64,000 bases of DNA from Conexibacter woesei Iso977N (GTDB taxonomy: Bacteria > Actinomycetota > Thermoleophilia > Solirubrobacterales > Solirubrobacteraceae), in the NCBI RefSeq assembly GCF_000424625.1, contig NZ_AUKG01000002.1, forward strand, positions 62,001 to 126,000, in the 5' to 3' direction. The translations under genes and the position numbers were made by a program. The notes beneath the pieces were generated by a model. It made no database searches, had not been told where the DNA came from, and was given only the letters and a program-made list of their open reading frames with translations. Shown here one piece after another: positions 23,154-34,887 of the stretch (within the stretch, counting starts at the first letter, position 1; each line of letters starts with the position of its first letter).

Positions 23154-24512
23154 GTGCAGAGCCTCTTCCGCTTCGACGCCCGCGAGACCTCGCTTCGCCG
23201 CGAGGTCCTCGGTGGCGTCGTCACGTTCCTCACGATGTCCTACATCGTGTTCGTCAACCCGGCGATCCTGTCGTCCGCCGGGCTCCCGTTCGACGCGGTC
23301 GCCGTGGCGACCGCGCTGGCCGCCGCCGGGTTTACCATCATCATGGGCCTGGCCACCAACCTGCCGTTCGCGCTGGCCTCGGGCCTGGGCATCAACGCGG
23401 TGGTGGCGTTCGACATCATCTTGGGACGCAGGGTGTCGCCGGACGTCGGGATGGCGTGCATCGTCCTGGAGGGCGCGGTCGCCGTCGTGCTGGTGCTCGC
23501 CGGGCTGCGCGAGGCGGTCGTCCGGGCCGTGCCGTCGTCGCTGAAGCTGGCGATCGGCGTCGGCATCGGGTTGTTCATCACGTTGGTCGGGCTGCGCGAC
23601 GGCGGCATCGTCGTCAACGACGCCGCGACGGGGATCGCGCTCGGCGACCTGACGTCCGGGCCGGCGCTGATCGCGCTGGCGGGCATCCTGGTGGCCTTGG
23701 GGCTGAGCGCCGCGGGCGTGCGTGGGTCGATCCTGCTCGGGATCGGGACCTCGACCGTGCTGGGGCTGATCTTCGGCGTGCTGGACGGGCCGAGCGCGGT
23801 CGCGCGCTGGCCGACGAGCGACGACTTCTCGACGATCGGCGACGGGCTGTCGTCGTCGGCGCTGGGCGACGCGCTGACGTGGACGCTGGTGCCGGTCATC
23901 TTCTCGCTGTTCATGACCGACTTCTTCGACACGGTCGGGACCGCCTACGCGGTGACCAGCGCGGGCGGGCTGCTCGACGAGGAGGGCGAGATCCCGAAGG
24001 TCAGGAACCTCTTGTTGGTGGACTCGCTCGCGGCGGCGGGCGGCGGCGCCATGGGCGTCTCGTCGGTCACGACCTACGTGGAGTCCGGTGCGGGCGTCGC
24101 GGAGGGCGCGCGGACCGGGTTCGCCTCGGTCGTCACCGGGTTGTTGTTCGCCTTGACGATCTTCTTCGTGCCCTTGATCGCGGTCGTCGGCCAGGGCGTC
24201 GCGGTGAGCAAGGACACCACCATCCACCCGGCGATCGCGCCGGCGCTGGTCATGGTGGGGTACTTGATGATCCAGCTCGTACAGGGCATCGACTGGGAGC
24301 AGCCCGAGGACGCGGTCCCGGCGTTCCTGGTGATCATCGGGATCCCGCTGACGTTCTCGATCTCCGCCGGCATCGGGCTCGGCGTGTTCGGCTACGTGGT
24401 CGTGATGATCGCGCGGCGGCGCGCGTCGGAGATCCACTGGATCATGTGGGGCCTCGTGCCCTTGTTCGCGGCGTTCTTCGCCTCGGACTGGCTGGGCGCG
24501 CATGTCTTCTAG
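23154..24512 (+). CDS. NCS2-family nucleobase permease (AzgA-like)
   Basis: Predicted proton symporter for purine bases (adenine, guanine or hypoxanthine) in the inner membrane, 452 residues with 12-14 hydrophobic segments. AzgA-type features are the N-terminal R-E-V-L-G-G-V-V-T-F-L-T-M-S-Y-I-V-F-V-N-P pattern, LASGLGINAVVAF, FMTDFFDTVGTAYAV and a GVSSVTTYVESGAGVAEGARTG-like stretch. GTG at 23154 is the only start near the conserved N-terminus. It lies inside the alpha-glucan operon, 11 nt after glgB and overlapping treZ by 11 nt. A nucleobase carrier has no obvious role there; specificity is inferred from the family. Confidence 0.88.
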   Translation: MQSLFRFDARETSLRREVLGGVVTFLTMSYIVFVNPAILSSAGLPFDAVAVATALAAAGFTIIMGLATNLPFALASGLGINAVVAFDIILGRRVSPDVGMACIVLEGAVAVVLVLAGLREAVVRAVPSSLKLAIGVGIGLFITLVGLRDGGIVVNDAATGIALGDLTSGPALIALAGILVALGLSAAGVRGSILLGIGTSTVLGLIFGVLDGPSAVARWPTSDDFSTIGDGLSSSALGDALTWTLVPVIFSLFMTDFFDTVGTAYAVTSAGGLLDEEGEIPKVRNLLLVDSLAAAGGGAMGVSSVTTYVESGAGVAEGARTGFASVVTGLLFALTIFFVPLIAVVGQGVAVSKDTTIHPAIAPALVMVGYLMIQLVQGIDWEQPEDAVPAFLVIIGIPLTFSISAGIGLGVFGYVVVMIARRRASEIHWIMWGLVPLFAAFFASDWLGAHVF

Positions 24513-26240
24513 CGAGCTGCCGTGGGAACGGCCGCTGGGCGCGGTGCCGCTGGGCGACGGGAACGTGCGGTTCCGCGTGTTCTCGCTCGACCACGACCCG
24601 GTGCTCCAGCTGCGCGGCGAGGCGATCCCGATGGAGGACGAGGGGCGCGGCACGTGGAGCGTCGTCGCGCCGGCCGCGGCGGGCGACGACTACCGCTTCG
24701 TCCTCGACGGCGACGCGCTCCCGGATCCCTGCACGCGCTTCCAGCCCGAGGGCCTGCGCGGGCCGTCGCGGGTCGTCGACCCGTCGCGCTGGACGTGGGA
24801 CGACGCGGGGTGGGACGGCGTCGCGCTGGAGGACCTCGTCGTCTACGAGCTGCACGTCGGGACGTTCACCGAGGAGGGGACGTTCGACGCGGTGATCCCG
24901 CACCTCGCGGGGCTGGCGGCGATGGGCGTCACGGCGATCGAGCTGATGCCGGTCGCCTCGTTCCCGGGCAGCCGCGGCTGGGGCTACGACGGCGTCTACA
25001 TCTGGGCCGCGCACGAGGCCTACGGCGGGCCGGACGCGCTCGCGCGGCTGGTCGACGCGGCGCACCGGGTGGGGCTGGGCGTCGTGCTGGACCTGGTGAT
25101 CAACCACGTCGGCGCCTCCGGGAACACCGCGATGGCCGCGTACGGCCCGTACTTCACCGACAAGTACTCCACCTTCTGGGGCGCGGCCATCAACTACGAC
25201 GACGCCTGGTCCGGGCCGGTGCGCGAGTGGGCCGTGCAGTGCGCGGAGTACTGGATCCGGGACCTGCACCTCGATGGACTACGTCTTGATGCGGTCCACG
25301 CGATCTTCGACTCCTCCGCCGAGCACGTCGTCGCGGAGCTGGCGCGGCGCGTCCACGCGGTCAACTGGCGCGCGCTGGTGATCGCCGAGTCCGGGCTCAA
25401 CGACCCCAAGGTGGTGCGCGAGCCCGAGTCCGGCGGCTGGGGCTGCGACGCCGCGTGGGCCGACGACGTCCACCACGCGATCCGGACGCTGGTCACCGAC
25501 GAGCACGAGGGCTACTACGCGGAGTTCGGCACGGTCGCCGACCTCGTGCACGTGCTGCGCGACCCGCACCTGCACGACGGGCGCTGGTCGGAGTTCCGCA
25601 AGCGCCGCTTCGGCGCGCCCGCGCGCGGCTGCCCGCCGGAGCGGTTCGTGGTCTTCGACCAGAACCACGACCAGGTCGGCAACCGCGCCTTCGGCGACCG
25701 GCTGCCGCACGACGCGCGGCCGTTGGCGGCGTTCTGCACGCTGCTGTCGCCGTACACCCCCATGTTGTTCATGGGCGAGGAGTACGGTGAGGACGCGCCG
25801 TTCATGTTCTTCACCGATCACATCGACGAGGAGATCGCCGTGGCCACGCGAGAGGGGCGGCGGGCCGAGTTCGCGTCGTTCGCGCAGTTCGCGGGCGAGG
25901 AGGTCCCGGATCCGCAGGACCCGGCGACGTTCGCCCAGTCGCGGCTGACGCGGCGCGAGGACCCGAGGCTGCGCGAGTTGTACGTGAACCTGTTGAGGGC
26001 GCGGCGCGCGCTGCCGCGCGGGCCGGTCGACGACGTGCGGGCCGATCAATCCGAGGGTTGGGTCCGGGTCCGTCGTGGGGACTACACCTTGGTGATGAAC
26101 TTCTCTGACGGCGAGCTCGTCGTCCCCGGTGACGCCGCGCGCGTCATCGCCCTGGCCACCCACGACGGCGTCGCGCTGCGCGCCGACGGGCACGTCGTGC
26201 TCCCGGCGCTGGCGGGCGCGCTGATCCAGGGCGTGGTCGC

Positions 26241-26244
<4 letters not shown>
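24502..26244 (+). CDS. treZ: Malto-oligosyltrehalose trehalohydrolase
   Basis: Releases trehalose from maltooligosyl-trehalose made by TreY. 580 residues, ATG at 24502, overlapping the permease gene by 11 nt. Domains: short N-terminal E-set module, then the GH13_10 barrel with VVYELHVGTFTEEGTF, GYDGVYIWAAHEAYGG, nucleophile Asp in GLRLDAVHAIFD, acid/base Glu in LVIAESGLNDP, and VVFDQNHDQVGNRAFG, the N-H-D-Q-V-G-N form characteristic of TreZ. It overlaps glgX by 4 nt. It completes the glycogen-to-trehalose arm of the operon. Confidence 0.95.
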
Positions 26245-28390
<2,146 letters not shown>

Positions 28391-28394
<4 letters not shown>

Positions 28395-30436
28395 GCGACG
28401 TCAACCGCGCGCCGTTGCGGGCGACGTACCGGCTGCAGCTGGGGACCGACCTGGACTTCGCGCGGGCCGCGGAGCTTGTTCCTTATGTTGCGGATCTCGG
28501 GTGCTCGCACCTCTACCTCTCGCCGTCGTTCCAGGCGCGCGAGGGGTCGACGCACGGCTACGACGTGATCGATCCGGGGCGAGTGAGCGACGCGCTCGGC
28601 GGGGAGGACGGGCTGCGCGCTTTGGCCGAGGTCTGCCATGCGCATGGCATGGGCATCATCTTGGACGTCGTCCCGAACCACATGGCGACGGATGACGGCA
28701 ACCGCTTCTGGTCCGATCCGGAGCTGCGGGAGAAGTTCTTCGACGTCGACCCGGTCAGCGGGCGCTGGCGGCGGTTCTTCGACATCGACGAGCTGGCCGG
28801 CGTGAGGATGGAGGACCCGGAGGTCTTCCACGCGGTGTCGGACCTGGCGCTGCGGTTGGTGCGCGAGGGCGTGATCGACGGGCTGCGCGTCGACCATCCG
28901 GACGGGTTGGCGAACCCGCGCGAGTACCTCGACCGCCTGCGCGAGGGCGGGGCGGAGAACGTGTGGGTCGAGAAGATCCTGGACCCCGGCGAGGAGCTGC
29001 GCGCCGACTGGCCCGTCGCGGGGACCGTCGGCTACGAGTTCGCCAACGACGTCGCGGCGCTGTTCGTCGACCCGGCAGCGGAGAGGCCGCTGACCGAGTT
29101 GTATGACTCGCTCGTGGACGACCCGCGACCGTTCGGCGAGGTCGCCGACGAGGCGAAGCTCGAGCAGGCGACGACGTCGTTCAGGCCGGAGGTCGAGCGC
29201 CTGGAGCGGTTGTGGCCGGAGGCGCCGGACCTCGCGGCCGCGGTGTCGATCCTCCCGATCTACCGCACCTACGCCGAGCCCGCGCTCGGCCACGTCGAGG
29301 CGGCCGACCGCGAGGCGCTCGCGAACCAGCCCGACGCGCTGCGCGCCGTGCTCACGCTCGACGACGTCTCGTCGGCGCCGTCCGAGTTCGTCACGCGCTT
29401 CCAGCAGACGACGCCGGCGGTGATGGCCAAGGGCGTCGAGGACACCGCGTTCTACCGCTACACGCGGTTGTTGGCGTTGAACGAAGTCGGTGGTGATCCG
29501 TCGCGGTTCGGCATCACGGCCGACCAGTTCCATGCCGGGAACGCCGCGCGGCTGCCGCACAACCTGTTGGTCTCTTCCACGCACGACACGAAGCGCACCG
29601 GGGACGTCCGGGCGCGGCTCGTCGCGTTGACGTGGATGGCCGACGAGTGGGCCGGCGCGGTGCGGTCGTGGTTCGAGGTCAACGAGCCGCTGCGGAAGAG
29701 CGGCGCGCCGACGCCGTCCGAGGAGCTGCTGATCTATCAGACCCTCGTCGCGACGTGGCCGATCGAGCCCGACCGGCTCGAGGCCTACCTGGAGAAGGCG
29801 CTGCGCGAGGCCAAGGTGTCGTCGAACTGGATCTCGCCCAACGAGAGGCACGAGGCTGCGGTCAAGGCGTTCGCGGTCGGCCTGATCGACCATGGTCCCT
29901 TCCGCTACGGCTTCGACGTCATCGCCGACCGCGTCGCGGAGATCGGTGCGCGCATCGCGCTGGCCCAGACGCTCCTCAAGCTCACCGTTCCGGGGTTGCC
30001 CGACACCTATCAGGGCGACGAGCTCTGGAAGTACGCGCTGGTCGACCCCGACAACCGCCGCCCCGTCGACTGGCAGGCCCACGCCACCGCACTGGAATCC
30101 CTCCGCGCCGGCTCGCCGCCCACCGCGGAGACCGCGAAGCTCCACCTGACGACCGCCGCCCTCGACCTCCGCCGCCGCCGTCCCGAGAGCTTCGCGACCA
30201 ACAACTACATCAAGGTCGAGACCTCGAGCGACATCCTCGCCTTCCTCCGCGGCGACATCCTCGTAGCGACCTCGATCCGCGACACCTCCACCGGCACAAC
30301 CCCCTGGACCCTGCCCACCGAGGCCACCGGCACCTGGCACGACGTCCTCTCCGGCGAAACCTACGACCTCCCCTCCGGCGCCACCCTCTCCGGGATCCTG
30401 GGCCCAACCCAACTAGCCCTCCTCGAACGCACCTAG
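28391..30436 (+). CDS. treY: Malto-oligosyltrehalose synthase
   Basis: Converts the reducing-end alpha-1,4 bond of maltodextrins to the alpha,alpha-1,1 bond of trehalose. 681 residues, rather short for TreY (usually 700-850). GTG at 28391 overlaps the glgX stop (GTGA) and begins directly at the conserved RATYRLQLG segment. Further motifs are YLSPSFQAREGSTHGYDV, ILDVVPNHMA, nucleophile Asp in GLRVDHPDGLANP, Glu in VWVEKILDPGEEL, and SSTHDTKRTGDVRARL, the TreY hallmark. Last gene of the 14.7-kb operon; its 3' side runs into repeat block B. Confidence 0.95.
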
Positions 30437-30806
30437 TTACGCGCCCGATCCCGGCGGCGCAGCGACCGCCCTTTCCACGTCATCAGCCTCCGCGCCGCCG
30501 ACCGCTCGGTTGAAGGCGCTTCGCTTGATCGTTGTCGTCGGTGGCAAAGCAACGGATCGCGCTCTTTGCCGTCATCCGTCCGGCACCTAGTCACGCGCTC
30601 GATCCCGGCGGTCCCGCGACTGCCGGTTCCGCGCCCATCACTCCTCGCACCGCCGGCCGCTCGGTTGAAGGCGCTTCGCTTGATCGTCGTCGCTTGTTGC
30701 GGCGTGGAGCGGGCGCGGTCTTTGCCGTCATCCGTCCGGCATCGCTGTCGCTTCTGGTCCCGCGGAGTCGCCTAGTCGTCGTCTCTGGATTGTTGGGGTG
30801 GTTGAT
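30437..30806. repeat. Intergenic tandem repeat block B (convergent junction)
   Basis: 370 bp between convergent treY and the DMT exporter, with no gene. Two tandem copies of a unit of about 155 nt: GCTCGGTTGAAGGCGCTTCG is identical at 30504-30523 and 30659-30678, and ATCCGTCCGGCA is identical at 30574-30585 and 30730-30741, preceded in both by CTTTGCCGTC. The ATCCGTCCGGC word is the same as in blocks A and D, and CACGCGC follows the first copy, as it follows the core in A, C and D. Confidence 0.8.
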
Positions 30807-31688
30807 TTAGCGGGCCGGGGAGAGCTTGGTGAGGGGGTGGACGGTGGTGGTGGAGAGGGCGACGCCTGATACGACCAACAACGCTGAGGCGATTTGGAGG
30901 GGGCCGAGGGGTTCGTTGAGGAGGAGGGCGGCGAAGGTGAGGCCGAAGGGTGGGACGAGGAGGGCGAAGGAGGCGACTTGGGCGGCGGGGTGGGTCTTCA
31001 TGAGGAAGGACCAGGCGCCGAAGGCGCCGAGCGTCGAGAAGGCGGCGATGTAGAGGACCGCCAGCAAGGACTTGGCGTTGAGGTGGAGGATGGTCTCCAC
31101 GGACGAGGGGCCGTCGATCAGGAGCGACAGCATCAACAACGGCAGTGGTGGGATGAGGGAGATCCAGACCATCAGCGCGATGGGGTCGGCGGCGGTCGCG
31201 CGCTTCATCAGCAGGTTGGCGACCGCCCAGGCGGCGGCCGCCGCGAGGCACATCGCCAGGCCTGCCGCGGTCATCCCGCCGCCGCCGGAGGCGGAGGCGA
31301 TCAGGCCGATCCCGAGCAAGGCCACCAACAACCCGGCGGACTGCGCGCCGGTCGGTCGCTCGCCCGCGACGAGCGCGGCCAGCAACAGGGTGAACGGCGC
31401 CTGCGCCTGCAGGACGACCGACGCCAGCCCGGCCGGCATCCCGACGTCCATCGACATGAACAACAAGCCGAACTTGACGATGCCGAGCGCCACGCCGATC
31501 CCCACGATCAGCCGCCACGGCACCGCCGGGCGCCGCACGAAGAACGCCAGCGGCACGCCGACGAGCGCGAAGCGCAGCGCGCACAGCACCAGCGGCGTGA
31601 CCTGCTCCAGCCCGACGTCGATCACGACGAAGTTGAGCCCCCACGTCGCAGCGACCGCGACGGCGAGCAGGGCGTGGCGCAACGGCAT
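30807..31688 (-). CDS. EamA/DMT-family exporter
   Basis: Ten-helix drug/metabolite transporter, 293 residues from ATG 31688 (an in-frame TTG at 31697 is less likely). It has two EamA halves: helix 1 ATWGLNFVVIDVGL, an ALRFALVGVPLAFF segment, VLQAQAPFTLLLAALVAGERPT, then a second half with GLIASASGGGGMTAAG and a C-terminal FLMKTHPAAQVASFALLVPPF ending in LNEPLGPLQIASALLVVSGV. It resembles the RhtA/EamA amino-acid and metabolite exporters. The adjacent divergent LysR gene is the likely regulator. Substrate is not predictable. Confidence 0.88.
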   Translation of the reverse strand: MPLRHALLAVAVAATWGLNFVVIDVGLEQVTPLVLCALRFALVGVPLAFFVRRPAVPWRLIVGIGVALGIVKFGLLFMSMDVGMPAGLASVVLQAQAPFTLLLAALVAGERPTGAQSAGLLVALLGIGLIASASGGGGMTAAGLAMCLAAAAAWAVANLLMKRATAADPIALMVWISLIPPLPLLMLSLLIDGPSSVETILHLNAKSLLAVLYIAAFSTLGAFGAWSFLMKTHPAAQVASFALLVPPFGLTFAALLLNEPLGPLQIASALLVVSGVALSTTTVHPLTKLSPAR

Positions 31689-31715
31689 GCGTCCCAAGAT
31701 CGCGCGCGCGACCCT

Positions 31716-31743
31716 TCAGGACAAGCGAACGCTCCTTGCCTGA
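31716..31743. promoter_or_regulatory. Imperfect dyad between DMT exporter and LysR gene
   Basis: TCAGG-a-CAAG (31716-31725) and CTTG-CCTGA (31734-31742 plus flanking base) form an inverted repeat with one bulged base around a short centre (CGAACGCTC). The dyad sits within the 74-bp divergent spacer, the usual place and size for a LysR-type operator. Assignment to this regulator is inference. Confidence 0.45.
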
Positions 31744-31762
31744 TCCGTAAGCTGTGCTGAAC

Positions 31763-32659
31763 ATGCCGTTGGACGTCAAACGCCTCCGGGTGCTGCGCGA
31801 GCTGGCCGAGCGCGGGACCGTCGCCGCCACCGCGGCGGCGCTGTCGTTCACGCCCTCGGCGGTCTCGCAGCAGCTGTCGGCACTGGAGCGCGAGGCGGGC
31901 GTCGTCCTGCTGGAGCGGGAGGGACGGCGCTTGGCGCTGACCGACGCCGGCCGTGTGCTCGTCGCCCACGCCGACACGGTCCTGGCCCAGCTGGAGCGCG
32001 CCGAGGCCGACCTGCACGCCGCGTCCACCGAGGTCTCCGGCACGCTCAACGTCGCCGCGTTCTCCTCGTTCGCGCGCTCGCTGCTGCCTCAGGCGGCGGC
32101 CGCGATGCTCCGCCACCAACACCTACAACTGCACGTCCGCGACGCCGAGCCGCAGGACTCGATCCCGCTGCTGCGCCTCGGCGAGCTGGATGTCGTGATC
32201 GCCCAGCGCTTCCCGTATGTCCCGCGCGACTTCGGCCCGGCGTTCCACGTCGTGGAGCTGTTCGACGACGCGCTGCACCTCGCCACCGGCCCCGGCCACC
32301 ACGACGCGCCCGCGCGCTTCGGCGCGCTCGCCGACCGCCCGTGGGTCGCCGGCCACCCGGGGACGTCGTGCCACGAGGTCGTCATCCACGCCTGCCACGC
32401 CGCCGGTCACGAACCGCGGATCGTGGGGTTCTCGAACGACTTCGCGGTCGTCGCGGCGCTCGTCGCGCAAGGTGTAGGCCTTGCGCTGATCCCGGAGATC
32501 GCCCACGACCAGGCGCCGCCGGAGGTCACGCTGCGCCCGCTCGACCCGCCGCTCTCCCGGCAGGTGCTGGCGGTCGTCCGGGCGGGCGCCGAGGAGCGGC
32601 CTGCGGTCGCCGCGTTCCTCGCCGAGCTGCGCGCGGTCGCGGCCGGCCGCCCGGACTAG
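31763..32659 (+). CDS. LysR-family transcriptional regulator
   Basis: 298 residues from ATG 31763. N-terminal winged helix (about 1-60): LRVLRELAERGTVAATAAAL, then SFTPSAVSQQLSALEREAGV with the recognition helix, and LLEREGRRLALTDAGRVL. The substrate-binding domain follows from about residue 85 and belongs to the type-2 periplasmic-binding fold. It is divergent from the DMT exporter across 74 bp with a candidate operator, so it probably controls export of an unknown metabolite that also acts as co-inducer. Confidence 0.92.
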   Translation: MPLDVKRLRVLRELAERGTVAATAAALSFTPSAVSQQLSALEREAGVVLLEREGRRLALTDAGRVLVAHADTVLAQLERAEADLHAASTEVSGTLNVAAFSSFARSLLPQAAAAMLRHQHLQLHVRDAEPQDSIPLLRLGELDVVIAQRFPYVPRDFGPAFHVVELFDDALHLATGPGHHDAPARFGALADRPWVAGHPGTSCHEVVIHACHAAGHEPRIVGFSNDFAVVAALVAQGVGLALIPEIAHDQAPPEVTLRPLDPPLSRQVLAVVRAGAEERPAVAAFLAELRAVAAGRPD

Positions 32660-32694
32660 ACCACTCGTCCAGCGCCCCGCGCGCGAAGGCCATC

Positions 32695-33618
32695 ATGTCG
32701 GTCTCGATGGCTCGCGCGCTCGTCGCCGCACTGGTCCTGCTCGTCTCCGGCCTCACCGCCGGGACCGCTGTCGCGCGCGACGGCGGCCCGCCGGCGTGGT
32801 GGCACTGGCACCACGGGCACGGAGCGCCGCCGACGACCACGTCCACGACGGCGACCAGGGGCAGCGACGACGGCGACGACGACGACCAGGGCCGCGGGAC
32901 GACGACCACGGGCGCGACGACGACCACCGCGACCGGGACGACGACCACCACCACGACCGCGACGCCCACGGCGCCGAGCGATCCGGTCCCGGCGACGACG
33001 ACCGCACCCGCACACGCACCCGCCCCACCGGCGGCCGCCGCCGCGCCGGTCCTCGACCGGACCGTCGCCGTCGCCGCGACCGCGGGCTCCGTCAACGTCC
33101 GCCGCCCCGGCGCGGACGCGCAGCCGCTCACGACCGCGCCGCTGGCGCTCCCGACCGGGACCCGCGTCGACACGCGCCACGGCGAGGTCGCGCTGACCTC
33201 CGCGGTCGACGCCCGCGGCACGACCCAGACCGGCCGCTTCTCCGGCGGCGTCTTCGAGGTCCAGGCGGCTGCCCACGGCTACACGCGCCTCGTCCTCGTC
33301 GGCGGCCACTGGGCCTCCTGCAAGATCACCAACAAGTCGGCCCACGCCGCCTACGTCGGCTCCCGCGCGCACGCCGCCAAGAAGAAGAAGGCCAGGCCGA
33401 AGCCGATCCGCAGCCTCTGGGGCCAGGACGACCACGGCCGCTTCCAGACCCGCGGCTCCGGCTCCGTCGCGACCGTCCGCGGGACCCGCTGGCTGACGAC
33501 CGACACCTGCGCGGGCACGACGACGACCGTCACCAAGGGCGCCGTCGACGTCCGCTCCCGCCGCACCGGCCACACGACGCGCGTCACCGCGGGCCACAGC
33601 CTCTTCGTCGCGCGCTAG
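32695..33618 (+). CDS. Secreted FecR-like domain protein with Thr/Asp-rich linker
   Basis: 307 residues. Signal peptide MARALVAALVLLVSGLTAG with cleavage near AVA; the start could be ATG 32695 or ATG 32707. Residues about 30-50 are His/Trp-rich (WWHWHHGHG), followed by an Asp stretch and long Thr runs to about residue 110, i.e. a disordered and possibly glycosylated linker. The C-terminal part has FecR-like features: VAATAGSVNVRRPG, PLALPTGTRVDT-RHGEVALTSA and a second similar segment ending KGAVDVRSRRTG. No anti-sigma transmembrane context is present, so a surface structural or sensing role is only a guess. Confidence 0.7.
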   Translation: MSVSMARALVAALVLLVSGLTAGTAVARDGGPPAWWHWHHGHGAPPTTTSTTATRGSDDGDDDDQGRGTTTTGATTTTATGTTTTTTTATPTAPSDPVPATTTAPAHAPAPPAAAAAPVLDRTVAVAATAGSVNVRRPGADAQPLTTAPLALPTGTRVDTRHGEVALTSAVDARGTTQTGRFSGGVFEVQAAAHGYTRLVLVGGHWASCKITNKSAHAAYVGSRAHAAKKKKARPKPIRSLWGQDDHGRFQTRGSGSVATVRGTRWLTTDTCAGTTTTVTKGAVDVRSRRTGHTTRVTAGHSLFVAR

Positions 33619-33675
33619 ACGTCCCCGCGCGCGCCGCCTCGCGTCCTGGCCAATGGGCCAATATCCTCCTGAACG

Positions 33676-34887
33676 GTGCCGTTCCGCGTCCTCGTCGTCT
33701 CCTGGGAGTACCCGCCGATCGTCGAAGGTGGCCTCGCGCGTGCTGTGCGCAAGCTCAGCGAGGCGCTGGTCGCCGACGAGGACGTCGAGGTCCACGTCCT
33801 CACGCGCGCCGGCGAGCATGGGCCGCTGGACGAGATCCGGCATGGCGTGCACGTCCACCGCGTCCGCGAGCCGCACTACCCGACCGAGCTGAACGAGTTC
33901 GTCCGCTGGGTCGGGCGCATGAACCACGACCTCCTGGAACGCGGCCGCGCGCTCACGGACGAGCTCGACTTCGACCTCGTCCACGGCCACGACTGGCTCG
34001 TCGCGGTCGCCGCCAAGCGCCTCGCGGACGCCAACCGGATCCCGTTCGTCGCGACCGTCCACGCCACCGAGCACGGCCGCCACCAGGGCTGGGTCCACAA
34101 GCCGCCGCAGTCCGACATCCACCGCACCGAGCGCTGGATGGTCCACGTCGCCGACCAGGTCCTGGTCTGCTCGCACTACATGCGCGGCCACGTCTCCGAC
34201 GTCTTCGGCATCGACGAGGACCGCGTCGTCGTCGCGCCCAACGGGATCGACCCGTCGGACCTCCAGCCGATCCAGGACCTCAAGACCCTCCGCGCGCAGT
34301 TCGCGAAACCGCAAGAGCAGCTCGTCCTCCTCGTCGGCCGCCTCGTCTACGAGAAGGGCTTCCAGCACGCGCTCGAGGCGTTCGCCGGCCCGGACGGCGT
34401 CATCGCCCGTGTCGGCAACGTCCGCTTCCTCGTCGCGGGCTCGGGCACCCACGAGTGGGAGCTCAAGGACCAGGCCCGCCGCCTCGACCTGCTCGACCAC
34501 GGCACGTTCATGGGCTGGATCGGCGACGACGTCCTCCACAGCCTCTACCGGATCGCCGACCTCACGGTGGTCCCGTCGATCTACGAGCCCTTCGGCCTTG
34601 TCGCGCTCGAGGCGATGGCCTCCGGCTGCCCCTGCATCGTCGCCGACACCGGCGGGCTGCGCGAGGTCGTCCCGGAGCGCGTCGGGATGCGCTTCAACGC
34701 CAAGGACCCCAAGTCGCTCGGCACGCTCGTCGAGCGCGTCCTGACCGACGATGCGCTGCGCGACCGCCTCGTCGCCGAGGCCTCCGAGCACGTCCTGCGC
34801 TTCGACTGGACCGACGTCGCCCGCCAGACCCACGCGGCCTACCGCGGGCTGGTCGCGCAGCGCGAGCGCTCTACCGCGTCGTCTTGA
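33676..34887 (+). CDS. GT4 alpha-glucan glycosyltransferase (Rv3032-like)
   Basis: 403 residues from GTG 33676. GT-B fold with N-terminal VVSWEYPPIVEGGLARAVRKL, LVHGHDWLVAVAAKRL, TVHATEHGRHQGW, and the donor-binding half with LLVGRLVYEKGFQHAL and E-x7-E motif YEPFGLVALEAMASG. The pattern closely resembles the mycobacterial glucosyltransferase Rv3032 and archaeal-type glycogen synthases, from memory of those families. It lies 3.2 kb beyond the glgE-treY operon, which lacks any glgA or glgM, so it is the best local candidate for alpha-1,4-glucan or maltose-1-phosphate synthesis from a sugar nucleotide. Its end overlaps the convergent protease gene by 17 nt. Confidence 0.82.
   Translation: MPFRVLVVSWEYPPIVEGGLARAVRKLSEALVADEDVEVHVLTRAGEHGPLDEIRHGVHVHRVREPHYPTELNEFVRWVGRMNHDLLERGRALTDELDFDLVHGHDWLVAVAAKRLADANRIPFVATVHATEHGRHQGWVHKPPQSDIHRTERWMVHVADQVLVCSHYMRGHVSDVFGIDEDRVVVAPNGIDPSDLQPIQDLKTLRAQFAKPQEQLVLLVGRLVYEKGFQHALEAFAGPDGVIARVGNVRFLVAGSGTHEWELKDQARRLDLLDHGTFMGWIGDDVLHSLYRIADLTVVPSIYEPFGLVALEAMASGCPCIVADTGGLREVVPERVGMRFNAKDPKSLGTLVERVLTDDALRDRLVAEASEHVLRFDWTDVARQTHAAYRGLVAQRERSTASS

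Noticed and set aside
32880-33000. Thr/Asp-rich stretch as a frameshift or non-coding microsatellite
   Set aside because: The frame stays open with a signal peptide before it and a FecR-like domain after it, so it is best read as a linker.
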